This document shows, one piece after another, positions 25,474 to 34,110 of a stretch of 64,000 nucleotides of DNA. How positions within the stretch are numbered: position 1 is the stretch's first letter; the number at the start of each line of letters is the position of its first letter. The notes under the pieces were generated by a model. The model ran no database searches. It was given only the letters and a program-made list of their open reading frames with translations, and had not been told where the DNA came from. The stretch is taken from the NCBI GenBank assembly GCA_035268685.1, contig DATFKK010000129.1, positions 1-64,000 on the forward strand, given 5' to 3'. This DNA is from Candidatus Krumholzibacteriia bacterium (GTDB lineage Bacteria > Krumholzibacteriota > Krumholzibacteriia > JAJRXK01). A program made the position numbers and the translations under genes.

Positions 25474-26997
25474 TCAGAGATGGCGCCGCACCCAGCCCGA
25501 CAACTGGAACAGGGCCATCAGCGACGGCCAGGTCTTCTGCAGCGCCGCCGGCCGGTCGAGCTGCCGGTCGATCACCCCGCGCACCGCACCACTCCACAGC
25601 GGACACTGCGTGATCTCGTGTTCCACCCAGCGGCGATGCTGCGTGAGGAAGCGCGGGCCGTCGAACTGGAAGGTGCGCTTGCCGATCCGCGCGTCGTCGT
25701 AGCCCACGCGTTCTCGCAGCAGCTGCCGGAGCAGGACCTTGTTCACCAGTCGCTCGCGGTCGAAGCGGCTGGCTTCGGGCAAGTGGAACCAGAAATCGAT
25801 CAGATCGCGGTCGACGAAGGGGAACAGGGCGCGCGTGCCGGTGATCTCGGCCGCCACGTAGGCCTTCACCACCATCGCGTTCTGATCGGCGTGCCGGCCA
25901 CGGACCTCCGACCGGAAGTCGAAATCGTCGAGGTCGCGCCGCGCGCGGCTCTCGCGCGCCCACTCGGCGTGGGTGTCGATCGAGCCGTCGAAGAAGCGCT
26001 TGGTGTCGGTGTGGCGCAGCCAGCGCCCGCCGAAGAAGTGCCACTCCGCCCGCGTGCGCAGCGCCGCGCTCAGGGGATGCTCGGGCGGGAACATCCCGCG
26101 GAACGGCCGCAGCCACGCCAGCCACCGGTCGGCGATCCGCGAGTTGCGGTGCTCGGCCGCCGACGGCACGTAGCCGATCCACGAGTCGTTGTTCAGACCG
26201 TCGATCAGTCCCTCGCCCGGCTGCATGCCCGCGCGCGCCACCCCGAGCAGGTAGGGAACGAGCGTCGGATCCCCGCAGGGCTCGGTGGCGTGCTCGAAAC
26301 AGCGCGTGACGATCGGTTCGATCTCCGTGCGGTCGTCGGGCAGGACCACCGTCTCGTGCGGCACGCCCAGTTGCTTCGCGAAGGCCGCCGCGTCGACTGC
26401 CTCGTCCTCGTCGGGCTCCGAGGCGAAGGTGATCGCCCGCACGTCGTCGCGCCCCGCCTCGCGACAGGCCAGGGCCAGGGCCACCGAGTCCTTCCCCGAG
26501 CTGAGCATGAGCACCGACGAGCGATCACCGAGCCAGCGCTGGACGGCCCCGACGAGCAGTTCGAGCAGGCGGTCGGTCGAGGGGACCCGGTCCTCGCGGC
26601 TGCGCGCGTTGCGGAAGATCGGCTCGTACGTGAAGGACGCTTCGAAGGTCTCGCCGCGGCGCGTCACGCGGAGCCGGTCGCCGAAGCCGAGCCGGGCGAC
26701 GTCGACGTGGACGGTGCCCGGCGCCGGGACGAAACCGTGGTGCAGGAAGTGCGAGAGGGCGCGGTCGGAGAGCGCGGGATCGAGCCCGGCGAGCAGCGCC
26801 CTCGGGTCACGGCTCATCCGGCAGCGGCCGGGCCGCAGGTCGGCGAAGAGACGGCCGAGACCGGGATCGACGGTCAGGGTGTCGGTCTCGGCGCCGGTGA
26901 CGGCGTCGCGCAGGTCGTCGGGCAGGGCCGCGCCCGCGCTCCAGTCGAAGACCTGGTCCTTGTCGGACTGCACACCCGGCCTCCTGTTCCGCGGCAT
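25474..26997 (-). CDS. Asparagine-synthase-like ATP pyrophosphatase without glutaminase Cys
   Basis: The 507-aa product (ATG at 26997) carries an asparagine synthase C-terminal domain with the PP-loop LMLSSGKDSVALALA near residue 195. Further family features are AITFASEPDEDEAVDAAAFA, GLNNDSWIG and LFPFVDRDLIDFWFHLP. The N-terminal ~150 residues look like a shortened glutaminase-fold remnant. There is no Cys2, so glutamine hydrolysis in cis is not expected. Such proteins often amidate or cyclise unusual substrates (surface polysaccharide, peptide or natural-product pathways). No partner gene is next to it. It is convergent with the propeller-phosphatase gene. Confidence 0.82.
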   Translation of the reverse strand: MPRNRRPGVQSDKDQVFDWSAGAALPDDLRDAVTGAETDTLTVDPGLGRLFADLRPGRCRMSRDPRALLAGLDPALSDRALSHFLHHGFVPAPGTVHVDVARLGFGDRLRVTRRGETFEASFTYEPIFRNARSREDRVPSTDRLLELLVGAVQRWLGDRSSVLMLSSGKDSVALALACREAGRDDVRAITFASEPDEDEAVDAAAFAKQLGVPHETVVLPDDRTEIEPIVTRCFEHATEPCGDPTLVPYLLGVARAGMQPGEGLIDGLNNDSWIGYVPSAAEHRNSRIADRWLAWLRPFRGMFPPEHPLSAALRTRAEWHFFGGRWLRHTDTKRFFDGSIDTHAEWARESRARRDLDDFDFRSEVRGRHADQNAMVVKAYVAAEITGTRALFPFVDRDLIDFWFHLPEASRFDRERLVNKVLLRQLLRERVGYDDARIGKRTFQFDGPRFLTQHRRWVEHEITQCPLWSGAVRGVIDRQLDRPAALQKTWPSLMALFQLSGWVRRHL

Positions 26998-27105
26998 CGG
27001 CGACCCGTTCGCCGGATCCGGCGGCGGAGTATCGCAGGGTGCCCGGCGGGCGACCAGGGCGGATCCGTGGGCGGCGGTCGGCGGTCGGACCCGGGGCATT
27101 CCCCC

Positions 27106-27134
27106 TTGCCTTCGTGTCCTTCTCACACTATTCG
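27106..27134 (+). promoter_or_regulatory. Predicted promoter of nrtR-nadA
   Basis: TTGCCT (27106-27111) and TATTCG (27129-27134) are 17 bp apart. The -10 match is weak, but a perfect palindrome (27122-27140) covers it, as expected for an autoregulated promoter. Confidence 0.45.
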
Positions 27135-27140
27135 TGTGAG
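27122..27140. promoter_or_regulatory. Candidate NrtR operator
   Basis: CTCACAC-N5-GTGTGAG is a perfect 19-bp inverted repeat lying 55 bp before the nrtR start. A 9-bp piece of it (ATTCGTGTG, 27131-27139) recurs in inverted form at 27172-27180, giving a possible second half-site. Binding by NrtR is inferred from position. Confidence 0.6.
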
Positions 27141-27194
27141 GCGCCGATTAAGTGTCGGCTGCACACGAATCCTGGTCCCCCTCGGAACACGCCC

Positions 27195-27908
27195 GTGCCC
27201 CACACCGTCCGCCAGCCGAGCCGCCGCAGCCGGCCCCTGCCGGATCTGCCCGTGACCGTGGACACGGTGATCTTCACCGTGCTCGACGCCACGTTGCAGG
27301 TGCTGCTCGTGCGCCGGGGCGAGGACGCGTTCGAGGGCCTGTGGTCGCTGCCGGGCGGCTTCGTCGAGCCGAGCGAACCGCTCGAGGCAGCGGCGCTGCG
27401 CGAGCTGCGCGACGCCACCGGCGTGACCGACGTGTACCTCGAGCAGCTCTACACCTTCGGCGATCCCGGCCGCGACACCCGCGGCCGCGTGATCAGCGTG
27501 GCCTACGTCGCCCTTCTCGACGCCGACCGCTGCCCGCTGGTCCCCAACGAACTCGAGGCCGAGGCCCGTTGGTGGCCGGTGTACGAGCTGCCGCCGCTGG
27601 CCTTCGACCACCCGCGCATGATCGAGGTCGCGCTGGCCCGTGTGCGCACCAAGCTCGAGTACACCACCATCGGTTTCCAGCTCATGCCCCACGACTTCAC
27701 GCTGGGCGAGCTGCAGCGCGTGTACGAGGTCGTGCTCGACCGTCCGATCGACAAACGCAACTTCCGCCGGCGGCTCAAGCTGCTCGAGCTGGTCGAGGAG
27801 ACCGGCGAGATGCGCAGCGAAGGACCCGGCCGTCCGGCCGCACTCCATCGCTTCCATCACGTGGACTTCGTCCATCTGCGCGATCGCGGCTTCCACTCGC
27901 CGTTCTGA
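27195..27908 (+). CDS. nrtR: NrtR-type Nudix-domain transcriptional regulator of NAD metabolism
   Basis: The 237-aa protein has an N-terminal Nudix fold (VTVDTVIFTVLDATLQVLLV; GGFVEPSEPLEAAALRELRD) and a C-terminal winged helix (MPHDFTLGELQRVYEVVL, DKRNFRRRLKLLELVEETGE). The Nudix box REUxEExG is degenerate here (RELRDATG, with the catalytic Glu pair replaced by Asp-Ala). That fits NrtR proteins that sense ADP-ribose rather than hydrolyse it. nadA follows after 27 bp, supporting a role as repressor of NAD synthesis. The start is uncertain: GTG 27195 is used, but GTG 27253 is also possible. Confidence 0.88.
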   Translation: MPHTVRQPSRRSRPLPDLPVTVDTVIFTVLDATLQVLLVRRGEDAFEGLWSLPGGFVEPSEPLEAAALRELRDATGVTDVYLEQLYTFGDPGRDTRGRVISVAYVALLDADRCPLVPNELEAEARWWPVYELPPLAFDHPRMIEVALARVRTKLEYTTIGFQLMPHDFTLGELQRVYEVVLDRPIDKRNFRRRLKLLELVEETGEMRSEGPGRPAALHRFHHVDFVHLRDRGFHSPF

Positions 27909-27935
27909 ACCCGCCCCTCCGAACCGAGGCCCGTC

Positions 27936-29075
27936 ATGAGCACCCGCACCTGGACCCCGCTGCCCGAAGAGATCACGTCGCTGTCCCCCGACGCGATGCA
28001 GGAACGCATCGCCGCGGCGAAACGCGAACTCGGCAACGACGTGGTCCTCCTCGGCCACCACTACCAGGCCGACGACGTGATCCGTCACGCCGACGCCACC
28101 GGCGACAGCTTCAAGCTGGCCCAGCACGCCCAGGCCCAGACCCAGGCGAAGTACGTAGTCTTCTGCGGCGTGCACTTCATGGCCGAGAGCGCCGACATCC
28201 TCACCGGCGACGACGTGACCGTGGTCCTGCCCGACATGGGCGCCGGGTGTTCGATGGCCGACATGGCCGACGTGGTCGACGTCGAGGAGGCGTGGGACAT
28301 CCTCGCCGAGATGGGCGTGCGCGACATCGTGCCGATCACCTACATGAACTCGACGGCGGCCATCAAGGACTTCTGCGGGCGCAACGGCGGTATCGTGTGC
28401 ACCAGCAGCAATGCCGAGAAGGTCCTGCGCTGGGCCTTCGAGCGCGGCGAGCGGGTGATGTTCTTCCCCGACCAGCACCTCGGCCGCAACACCGGCTACT
28501 CCATGGGCATCGACCTCGAGCAGATGCCCCTGTGGAATCCCCACGCCGTCGACGGCGGCGCGACGCCCGAGCATTACCTGGACTCGAAGATCATCCTGTG
28601 GAAGGGCCACTGCTCCGTGCACCAGAAGTTCGACGTGACCAACGTCTGGACCCTGCGCGAGGCCGATCCCGACATCCAGATCCTGGTGCATCCCGAGTGC
28701 AACTTCGAGGTCGTGCAGAACGCCGACCTCGTCGGCAGCACCGAGTTCATCATCGAGCAGGTGGAGAACGCGTCCGCGGGTTCGAAGTGGGCGATCGGTA
28801 CCGAGTTCCACCTCGTGAACCGCCTGGCCGAACAACACCCCGAGCAGCAGATCACCTCGTTGAGCGGCATCCAGTGCGCCTGCGCGACCATGTACCGCAT
28901 CGACCCGCCCCACCTGCTGTGGGCCCTCGAGAGCCTGGTTCGTGGCGAGGTCGTCAACCCGATCCGCGTGCCGCGCGACGTCACCGAAGGCGCGACGGTG
29001 GCGCTGGAGCGGATGCTGGCCCTGAAGGGCGACGGCGCGGTCGGACAGCGGCGGGCTCGAGCCCATGTGGGATGA
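27936..29075 (+). CDS. nadA: Quinolinate synthase
   Basis: The 379-aa enzyme condenses iminoaspartate with dihydroxyacetone phosphate to form quinolinate, the NAD ring precursor. It needs a 4Fe-4S cluster. The three cluster-ligand regions are visible: VVFCGVHFMAES (Cys77), WKGHCSVHQKF (Cys226) and IQCACATMYRI (Cys314/316). Other conserved parts are LLGHHYQADDVIRHADATGDS, TYMNSTAAIKDFCGRNGG, FFPDQHLGRNTG and HPECNFEVV. The length fits the longer NadA subgroup. It is the second gene of the nrtR-nadA operon; nadB and nadC are not in the window. Confidence 0.96.
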   Translation: MSTRTWTPLPEEITSLSPDAMQERIAAAKRELGNDVVLLGHHYQADDVIRHADATGDSFKLAQHAQAQTQAKYVVFCGVHFMAESADILTGDDVTVVLPDMGAGCSMADMADVVDVEEAWDILAEMGVRDIVPITYMNSTAAIKDFCGRNGGIVCTSSNAEKVLRWAFERGERVMFFPDQHLGRNTGYSMGIDLEQMPLWNPHAVDGGATPEHYLDSKIILWKGHCSVHQKFDVTNVWTLREADPDIQILVHPECNFEVVQNADLVGSTEFIIEQVENASAGSKWAIGTEFHLVNRLAEQHPEQQITSLSGIQCACATMYRIDPPHLLWALESLVRGEVVNPIRVPRDVTEGATVALERMLALKGDGAVGQRRARAHVG

Positions 29076-29153
29076 CCGGCCACGGAGTCATTCCCACGCC
29101 GTGCCCGGGTGGAGTTGCCTGTCCGCGTCACTGTTCTCTGCTATCCTCGTCCG

Positions 29154-30800
29154 ATGATCACGCTGAACGACATCTCGAAACAGTACGGCCGGCAGATCCT
29201 CTTCGTGGAGACGTCGGTCCAGATCAACTCCGGAGAGAAGGTCGGACTCGTCGGACCGAACGGCGCGGGGAAGTCCACCGTCTTCCGGATGATCGTCGGC
29301 GACGAGTCCCCCGACGAAGGCACGGTGTCCGTGCCCAGGCGCACGACGATCGCCTACTTCCGGCAGGATGCGAGCGAGGCCTCCGGGCGCAGCGTCCTCG
29401 ACGAGGCCATCGCCGGTGCCGGACGGGTCGGTGAACTGCACCACGAACTCGCGGCACTCCAGGAGACCATGGCCGACCCCGCGCGCGCCGACGAGATGGA
29501 CGGGTCGCTCGCGCGCTACGGGGAGATCCTCGACGAGTACCAGCACGGCGGAGGCTACGAACTCGAGTCCATGGCGCGCGAGGTCCTCCAGGGTCTGGGC
29601 TTCGACGACGACCAGATCGACGGCCCGGTCGACACGCTCTCCGGCGGTTGGAAGATGCGCGTGGCGATCGCCCGCGTCCTGTTGGCCCGGCCCGAGGTCC
29701 TCCTGCTCGACGAGCCGACGAACCATCTCGACATCGAGTCGATCCTCTGGCTCGAGAAGTTCATCCGGGATTACCCGGGGACCGTGGTCATGACCTGCCA
29801 CGACAAGGACTTCATGAACCGCGTGGTGACGAGGATCGTCGACATCGACGGGGGCGAGTTCGTCTCGTACGCCGGCAACTACGACACGTACGTGGAGCAA
29901 CGAGCCCTGGCCGACGCCAATCGCGAGGCCGCGCACGCCCGCCAGCAGGCGATGCTGGCGAAGGAACGCCGGTTCATCGATCGATTCTCGACCCACGCGG
30001 CCAAGGCGTCGCAGGTCCAGAGCCGGGTGAAGAAGCTCGAGAAGATCGAGACCGTCGAGCCACCACGCACGCGACGCGTGGTCCGCTTCGAGTTCCGCGA
30101 GCCGCCCCGCTCCGGCGAGGATGTCGCCGTGCTCGAGGGTGTGGGCAAGGCCTACGGTGCCCGGGTGATCTACGAGGACTTCGACCTGGTGGTCCGGCGC
30201 CGCGAACGATGGTGCGTGATGGGACGAAACGGGGCCGGCAAGACCACTTTGCTGAAGCTCGTCGCCGGCGCAGCGGATCCCGACGGCGGCAGCGTGCGCC
30301 TGGGCCCGTCGGTGAAGATGGGCTACTTCGCACAGCAATCGGTCGACCTGCTCGATCCGACGCTGACCGTCTTCGAAGCCGCGCAGCAGGCCTTCCCGGC
30401 CGAGGGGCAGGGGGCACTGCGTACGCTGTTGGGTGCGTTCCACTTCATCGGCGAGGACGTCGACAAGCCCACGCGGATCCTCTCGGGGGGTGAGAAGACG
30501 CGCCTGATCCTGGCCCTGATGCTGTTCGACCCGCCCAACTTCCTCGTACTCGACGAGCCCACGAACCACCTGGATCTCGAGACCAAGGAAATGCTCGTCG
30601 AGGCGCTGTCGGACTTCGAGGGAACGATGCTCTTCGTGAGCCACGACCGCACCTTCCTGCGCGGTCTGAGCAACCGCGTGCTCGAACTCCGTCCCGGCGA
30701 CGGCAACGGCACGCCGGCGGAGCCGCCGCGCGTCTTCGACGGGTCGTACGGCGAATTCGTGGTCGCGACGGGAGACGAAGCGCCGGGCGTGCACGGTTGA
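29154..30800 (+). CDS. ABC-F family ATPase
   Basis: The 548-aa cytosolic protein has two ABC ATPase domains and no membrane helices. Domain 1 has Walker A GPNGAGKS, signature LSGGWKMR and Walker B LLLDEPTNHLD; domain 2 has Walker A GRNGAGKT, signature LSGGEKTR and FLVLDEPTNHLD. The linker between them (~240-320, KKLEKIETVEPPRTRRV) is the Uup/EttA-type P-site-tRNA interaction motif region. ABC-F proteins act on ribosomes in translation control or antibiotic protection; which role applies here is open. The ATG at 29154 is chosen because MITLNDISKQYG is the natural domain start. Confidence 0.93.
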   Translation: MITLNDISKQYGRQILFVETSVQINSGEKVGLVGPNGAGKSTVFRMIVGDESPDEGTVSVPRRTTIAYFRQDASEASGRSVLDEAIAGAGRVGELHHELAALQETMADPARADEMDGSLARYGEILDEYQHGGGYELESMAREVLQGLGFDDDQIDGPVDTLSGGWKMRVAIARVLLARPEVLLLDEPTNHLDIESILWLEKFIRDYPGTVVMTCHDKDFMNRVVTRIVDIDGGEFVSYAGNYDTYVEQRALADANREAAHARQQAMLAKERRFIDRFSTHAAKASQVQSRVKKLEKIETVEPPRTRRVVRFEFREPPRSGEDVAVLEGVGKAYGARVIYEDFDLVVRRRERWCVMGRNGAGKTTLLKLVAGAADPDGGSVRLGPSVKMGYFAQQSVDLLDPTLTVFEAAQQAFPAEGQGALRTLLGAFHFIGEDVDKPTRILSGGEKTRLILALMLFDPPNFLVLDEPTNHLDLETKEMLVEALSDFEGTMLFVSHDRTFLRGLSNRVLELRPGDGNGTPAEPPRVFDGSYGEFVVATGDEAPGVHG

Positions 30801-30905
30801 CGGGCGTCGGAGCGGGTACACGAGGGCTTCCGGCAGTTCGCCCGTAGCGGTGACACGGCCCTGGGATCCCCCGCAGACGGCAACGTCTGTGGCCTTCGCG
30901 ACTCT

Positions 30906-30938
30906 GCGCGAGGTCCTCGCGCCTCATCTTCCCGTTTT
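30906..30938 (+). terminator. Intrinsic-terminator-like hairpin
   Basis: The arms GCGCGAG and CTCGCGC with a 3-nt loop (30906-30922) are followed by a T-rich tail (CTCATCTTCCCGTTTT). A smaller hairpin CAGACG-GCAA-CGTCTG with a GNRA loop sits just upstream at 30874-30889. The pair could terminate abc-F transcription or act as a leader/attenuator of the transporter gene at 31007. Confidence 0.5.
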
Positions 30939-31006
30939 CCCCCTGTCCCCCCCGAAGCACCTGTGGCAGCCTCGTCGGGTTCCACGACCCCGAACCGAAC
31001 CACGCC

Positions 31007-33508
31007 ATGCCACGCGACCAGAAGTCCGGACTCGGCACCTTCGCCGGTGTGTTCACGCCGAGCATCCTCACCATCCTCGGCATCATCCTGTTCCTCCGCG
31101 TGGGCTACGTGGTCGGCAACGCGGGTCTGGGCAACACGCTGCTGATCATCGCGATCGCGAACGTGATCACGATCCTCACCAGCTTCTCGTTGGCCACCAT
31201 CGCCACGAACCTGCGGGTGAAGAGCGGCGGGGACTACTACCTGATCTCGCGCACGCTCGGTGTGGAGTTCGGCGGCGCGCTCGGCATCGTGCTCTTCGCG
31301 GCCCAGGCGATCTCGATCGCCTTCTACACGATCGGTTTCTCCGAGGCGGTCACGACCGTCGTGGGGCTGGAGTCCGCCTGGGCGGCGCAGCTCGTGGCCG
31401 CGGGTGCTGTTCTCGCGTTGTTCGTCCTGGCGTGGGTGGGCGCCGACGCGGCCACCACCTTCCAGTACGGCGTGATGACCGTGCTCGGGCTGGCCCTCGT
31501 CACGTTCTTCGTCGGCGGCCTGGGCGACTTCGACCCGCGGTTGGCGCGCGACAACTGGGTGGTGAGCAGCGATCAGCCCTTCTGGCTGTTGTTCGCGATC
31601 TTCTTTCCCGCCGTCACGGGATTCACGCAGGGCGTGAGCATGTCGGGCGACCTGGCCGACTCGTCGCGCAGCCTGCCGCGGGGGACCTTCGCCGCGGTGG
31701 GTCTGTCGATCGTCGTCTACCTGGCGACGGCGGTCGTCTTCGCGGGGGCGATGCCGGCGAGCGAACTGGCCTCGGACACCGGCGCCATGCGGCGGGTGTC
31801 GATCCTTCCCTGGCTGGTCGACGCCGGAGTGATCGCCGCGACGCTGTCGTCGGCGCTGGCGTCGTTCCTGGGCGCCCCGCGCATCCTGCAGTCGCTCGCC
31901 CGCGACCGCGTGTTCCCGGTGCTGAATCCCTTCGCCGCCGGTCACGGTCCGAGCGAGAACCCGCGGCGCGGCGTGCTCCTGGCCCTGGTCATCGCGCTGG
32001 TCACCGTGGCGCTGGGCAACCTGAACGTGATCGCGCCGCTGGTATCGATGTTCTTCCTCGTGTCCTACGGACTGCTGAACTTCGCGACCTACTACGAGGC
32101 CAGCGCGGGCAGCCCGTCGTTCCGGCCGACCTTCCGGTTCAGCCATCCGCGCATCGGCCTGGCCGGGGCGATCGCCTGCGGCGCCGTCATGCTGGCGATC
32201 GACCCCGTGGCGGCGGCGGTGGCGGGAGCGATCCTCTTCGGGATCCTGCAGTACGTCCGGCGATCGACCACGGTGACGCGCTGGGCCGACAGCAGCCGGT
32301 CGGCGCGGCTGCGTTCGATCCGCGAGAACCTCCACGGTCTGAGCGCCCAGCCCGAGCACCCGCGGGACTGGCGGCCGGTGATCCTGGCCTTCTCCGAACA
32401 GTCGGAACGTCGCGTGGCCCTGCTGCGCTTCGCGGGGTGGATCGACGGTCGGAGCGGCTTCACCACCGCCGTCCAGATCCTGGACGACGAAACCGGCCCG
32501 GCGACGCGTGGACGCATCCACGAGGTCGAGGAGCAGCTCCGCAGCGACATCGCCACTGCCGACGTGCCCGCCTTCGCGCGCTGCGTCGACACCGACCCGA
32601 GCGCCAGCGCGCTTCCGACACTGTTGCGTGCACACGGCCTGGGGACGATCCGCGCCAACACCGTCCTGGTGAATCGCCTCGACGACGGGGCCGACGACCC
32701 CGACCGCGCGCGGGCGTTCGCGCGCCGGTTGCGGACCGCGCTGCGATCCGAGTGCCACCTGGTGGTCCTCGACGCCACGCGTGAGGAGATCGACGCGCTC
32801 GACGAGGCCCCGATCGACCAGCGCCGCATCGACGTCTGGACCGAACGCGACGCGACCGGCCGTCTGTGCCTGCTGCTCGCCTACTTGACCACGCGCACGC
32901 CCGACTGGAAGGACGCCACCATCCGCCTGATCGCGACCCGGCACGGTTCGCGGCGCGCGCGCGAGCGGCTCGAGGAGCAGTTGCGCACCATGCTCGAGGA
33001 GGTCCGCATCGACGCCGAGGTCGTGATCGTCGACGACGAACCGATCGACGCCGTTTCGGGCAATGCCTCGCTCGTGTTCCTGCCCATGCGGCTGCACGGC
33101 GACCGCGCCGTGGGCCCGACGGGTCGTTCCTTCGCCGAGGCTGGCCGAGGTCTGGCGGTGGTGGCCTTCTGCATGGCCGCCCAGGACCTCGAGCTCGACG
33201 CCGAACCCGAGGAGGGCGAGGCCGCCGAGATCGCCGCGGCGGTCGATCGCGCCGAGGAGGCCGAGCGCGAGGCGGAACAGGCCCGCGAACGCGCCGACGC
33301 GGCCGAGGAGGAACTCGCATCCCACGGCGGCGACGAGCCGGGCGACGACCAGCTCCGACGAAAGGCGAAGAAGGCGCGCTCCGAGGCCGAGCGGGCAACC
33401 GAACACGCACGCCACGCTCGGGCGCAGGCCGACGAGATGGCGCCGGAACATCGAGCCGCGGACGAGGACGAGGACCGGAGCGAGCGGAGCGACTCCACGC
33501 ACCCTTGA
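31007..33508 (+). CDS. Cation-chloride-cotransporter-like APC-superfamily permease
   Basis: The 833-aa protein starts GTFAGVFTPSILTILGIILFLRVGYVVG, the signature opening of SLC12-type cation-chloride cotransporters (NKCC/KCC relatives). About twelve helices extend to residue ~420, including FPAVTGFTQGVSMSGDL and ASFLGAPRILQSLARD, both diagnostic. A soluble C-terminal domain (~430-720) follows, and then a very charged Glu/Ala/Arg coiled-coil-like tail to the end (EEAEREAEQARERADAAEEE). Bacterial members are poorly characterised; the transported ions cannot be stated. A hairpin/terminator-like leader precedes it. Confidence 0.88.
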   Translation: MPRDQKSGLGTFAGVFTPSILTILGIILFLRVGYVVGNAGLGNTLLIIAIANVITILTSFSLATIATNLRVKSGGDYYLISRTLGVEFGGALGIVLFAAQAISIAFYTIGFSEAVTTVVGLESAWAAQLVAAGAVLALFVLAWVGADAATTFQYGVMTVLGLALVTFFVGGLGDFDPRLARDNWVVSSDQPFWLLFAIFFPAVTGFTQGVSMSGDLADSSRSLPRGTFAAVGLSIVVYLATAVVFAGAMPASELASDTGAMRRVSILPWLVDAGVIAATLSSALASFLGAPRILQSLARDRVFPVLNPFAAGHGPSENPRRGVLLALVIALVTVALGNLNVIAPLVSMFFLVSYGLLNFATYYEASAGSPSFRPTFRFSHPRIGLAGAIACGAVMLAIDPVAAAVAGAILFGILQYVRRSTTVTRWADSSRSARLRSIRENLHGLSAQPEHPRDWRPVILAFSEQSERRVALLRFAGWIDGRSGFTTAVQILDDETGPATRGRIHEVEEQLRSDIATADVPAFARCVDTDPSASALPTLLRAHGLGTIRANTVLVNRLDDGADDPDRARAFARRLRTALRSECHLVVLDATREEIDALDEAPIDQRRIDVWTERDATGRLCLLLAYLTTRTPDWKDATIRLIATRHGSRRARERLEEQLRTMLEEVRIDAEVVIVDDEPIDAVSGNASLVFLPMRLHGDRAVGPTGRSFAEAGRGLAVVAFCMAAQDLELDAEPEEGEAAEIAAAVDRAEEAEREAEQARERADAAEEELASHGGDEPGDDQLRRKAKKARSEAERATEHARHARAQADEMAPEHRAADEDEDRSERSDSTHP

Positions 33509-33531
33509 TCCCGCCACGACCCCGACCCCGA

Positions 33532-34002
33532 TCAGAACCGTGCCTTCACCGCTCCCCACGTGACCGATGTGCCCGGCACGGATTGATCGATCTGCATCAG
33601 CACGATCACGCGCGTGACGACGCCGTCGGCGTCGGTGACCTGGACGACGAAGTTCGGCACTCCCTGGAGGAACTGCCTCACGTCGGAACAGGTCTCCGTG
33701 CCGTCGTACGACGTCTCCGGGATCGACCAGCCCGGATCGTCCTCGTCGGCGAAGTCCACGACGTGCCAGCCGTAGCGCATGGTCGCGAGCGGAGCGGCGG
33801 TCTCGGCGGCGGTCCAGCAGTATTCGACCGGAGTGCCCGCGAGAACGACGATCCGCAGGAGGACGTCCGAGCCCACGCTCGTGGTCTCGGGAATGCCGGT
33901 GCCGCTCACGGTCAGGGCCGGACCGACATCGGCGACCGCGGGAGCGGCGCAGAACAGGATGAGAGCGGCGGCAAGAGCGAACGAGCAGAGGGCGTGGCGC
34001 AT
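33532..34002 (-). CDS. Small secreted protein with C-terminal WGAVK motif
   Basis: The 156-aa protein starts at the ATG at 34002 (MRHALCSFALAAALILFCAAPAVA, signal peptide). The mature part, about 130 residues, is beta-rich with Cys residues in VEYCWTAAE and TETCSDVRQ that may pair. The sequence closes with TSVTWGAVKARF. This tail matches those of the secreted proteins at 4375-4995 and 5034-5702, although the bodies are not obviously similar. No function is recognised. Confidence 0.7.
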   Translation of the reverse strand: MRHALCSFALAAALILFCAAPAVADVGPALTVSGTGIPETTSVGSDVLLRIVVLAGTPVEYCWTAAETAAPLATMRYGWHVVDFADEDDPGWSIPETSYDGTETCSDVRQFLQGVPNFVVQVTDADGVVTRVIVLMQIDQSVPGTSVTWGAVKARF

Positions 34003-34110
34003 GGCGGACTCCCTGAGCAAGGGGGAACCGGGAGTGCGCAGGAAAGGTCCGGAATCGCGTCGGGCGAGGCAAGGGACGGCGATCACGACGCACCGACCTT
34101 CCCGCGCCGC

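Noticed and set aside
26041-26110. GGAACATCCCG inside the asparagine-synthase-like gene as another repeat copy
   Set aside because: Only the short core matches; the flanking palindromic modules are missing, so it is probably chance.
30323-34093. 1256-codon open frame on the minus strand
   Set aside because: It lies antisense to the ABC-F and cotransporter genes. The translated sequence is Arg/His/Gly-rich and low-complexity.
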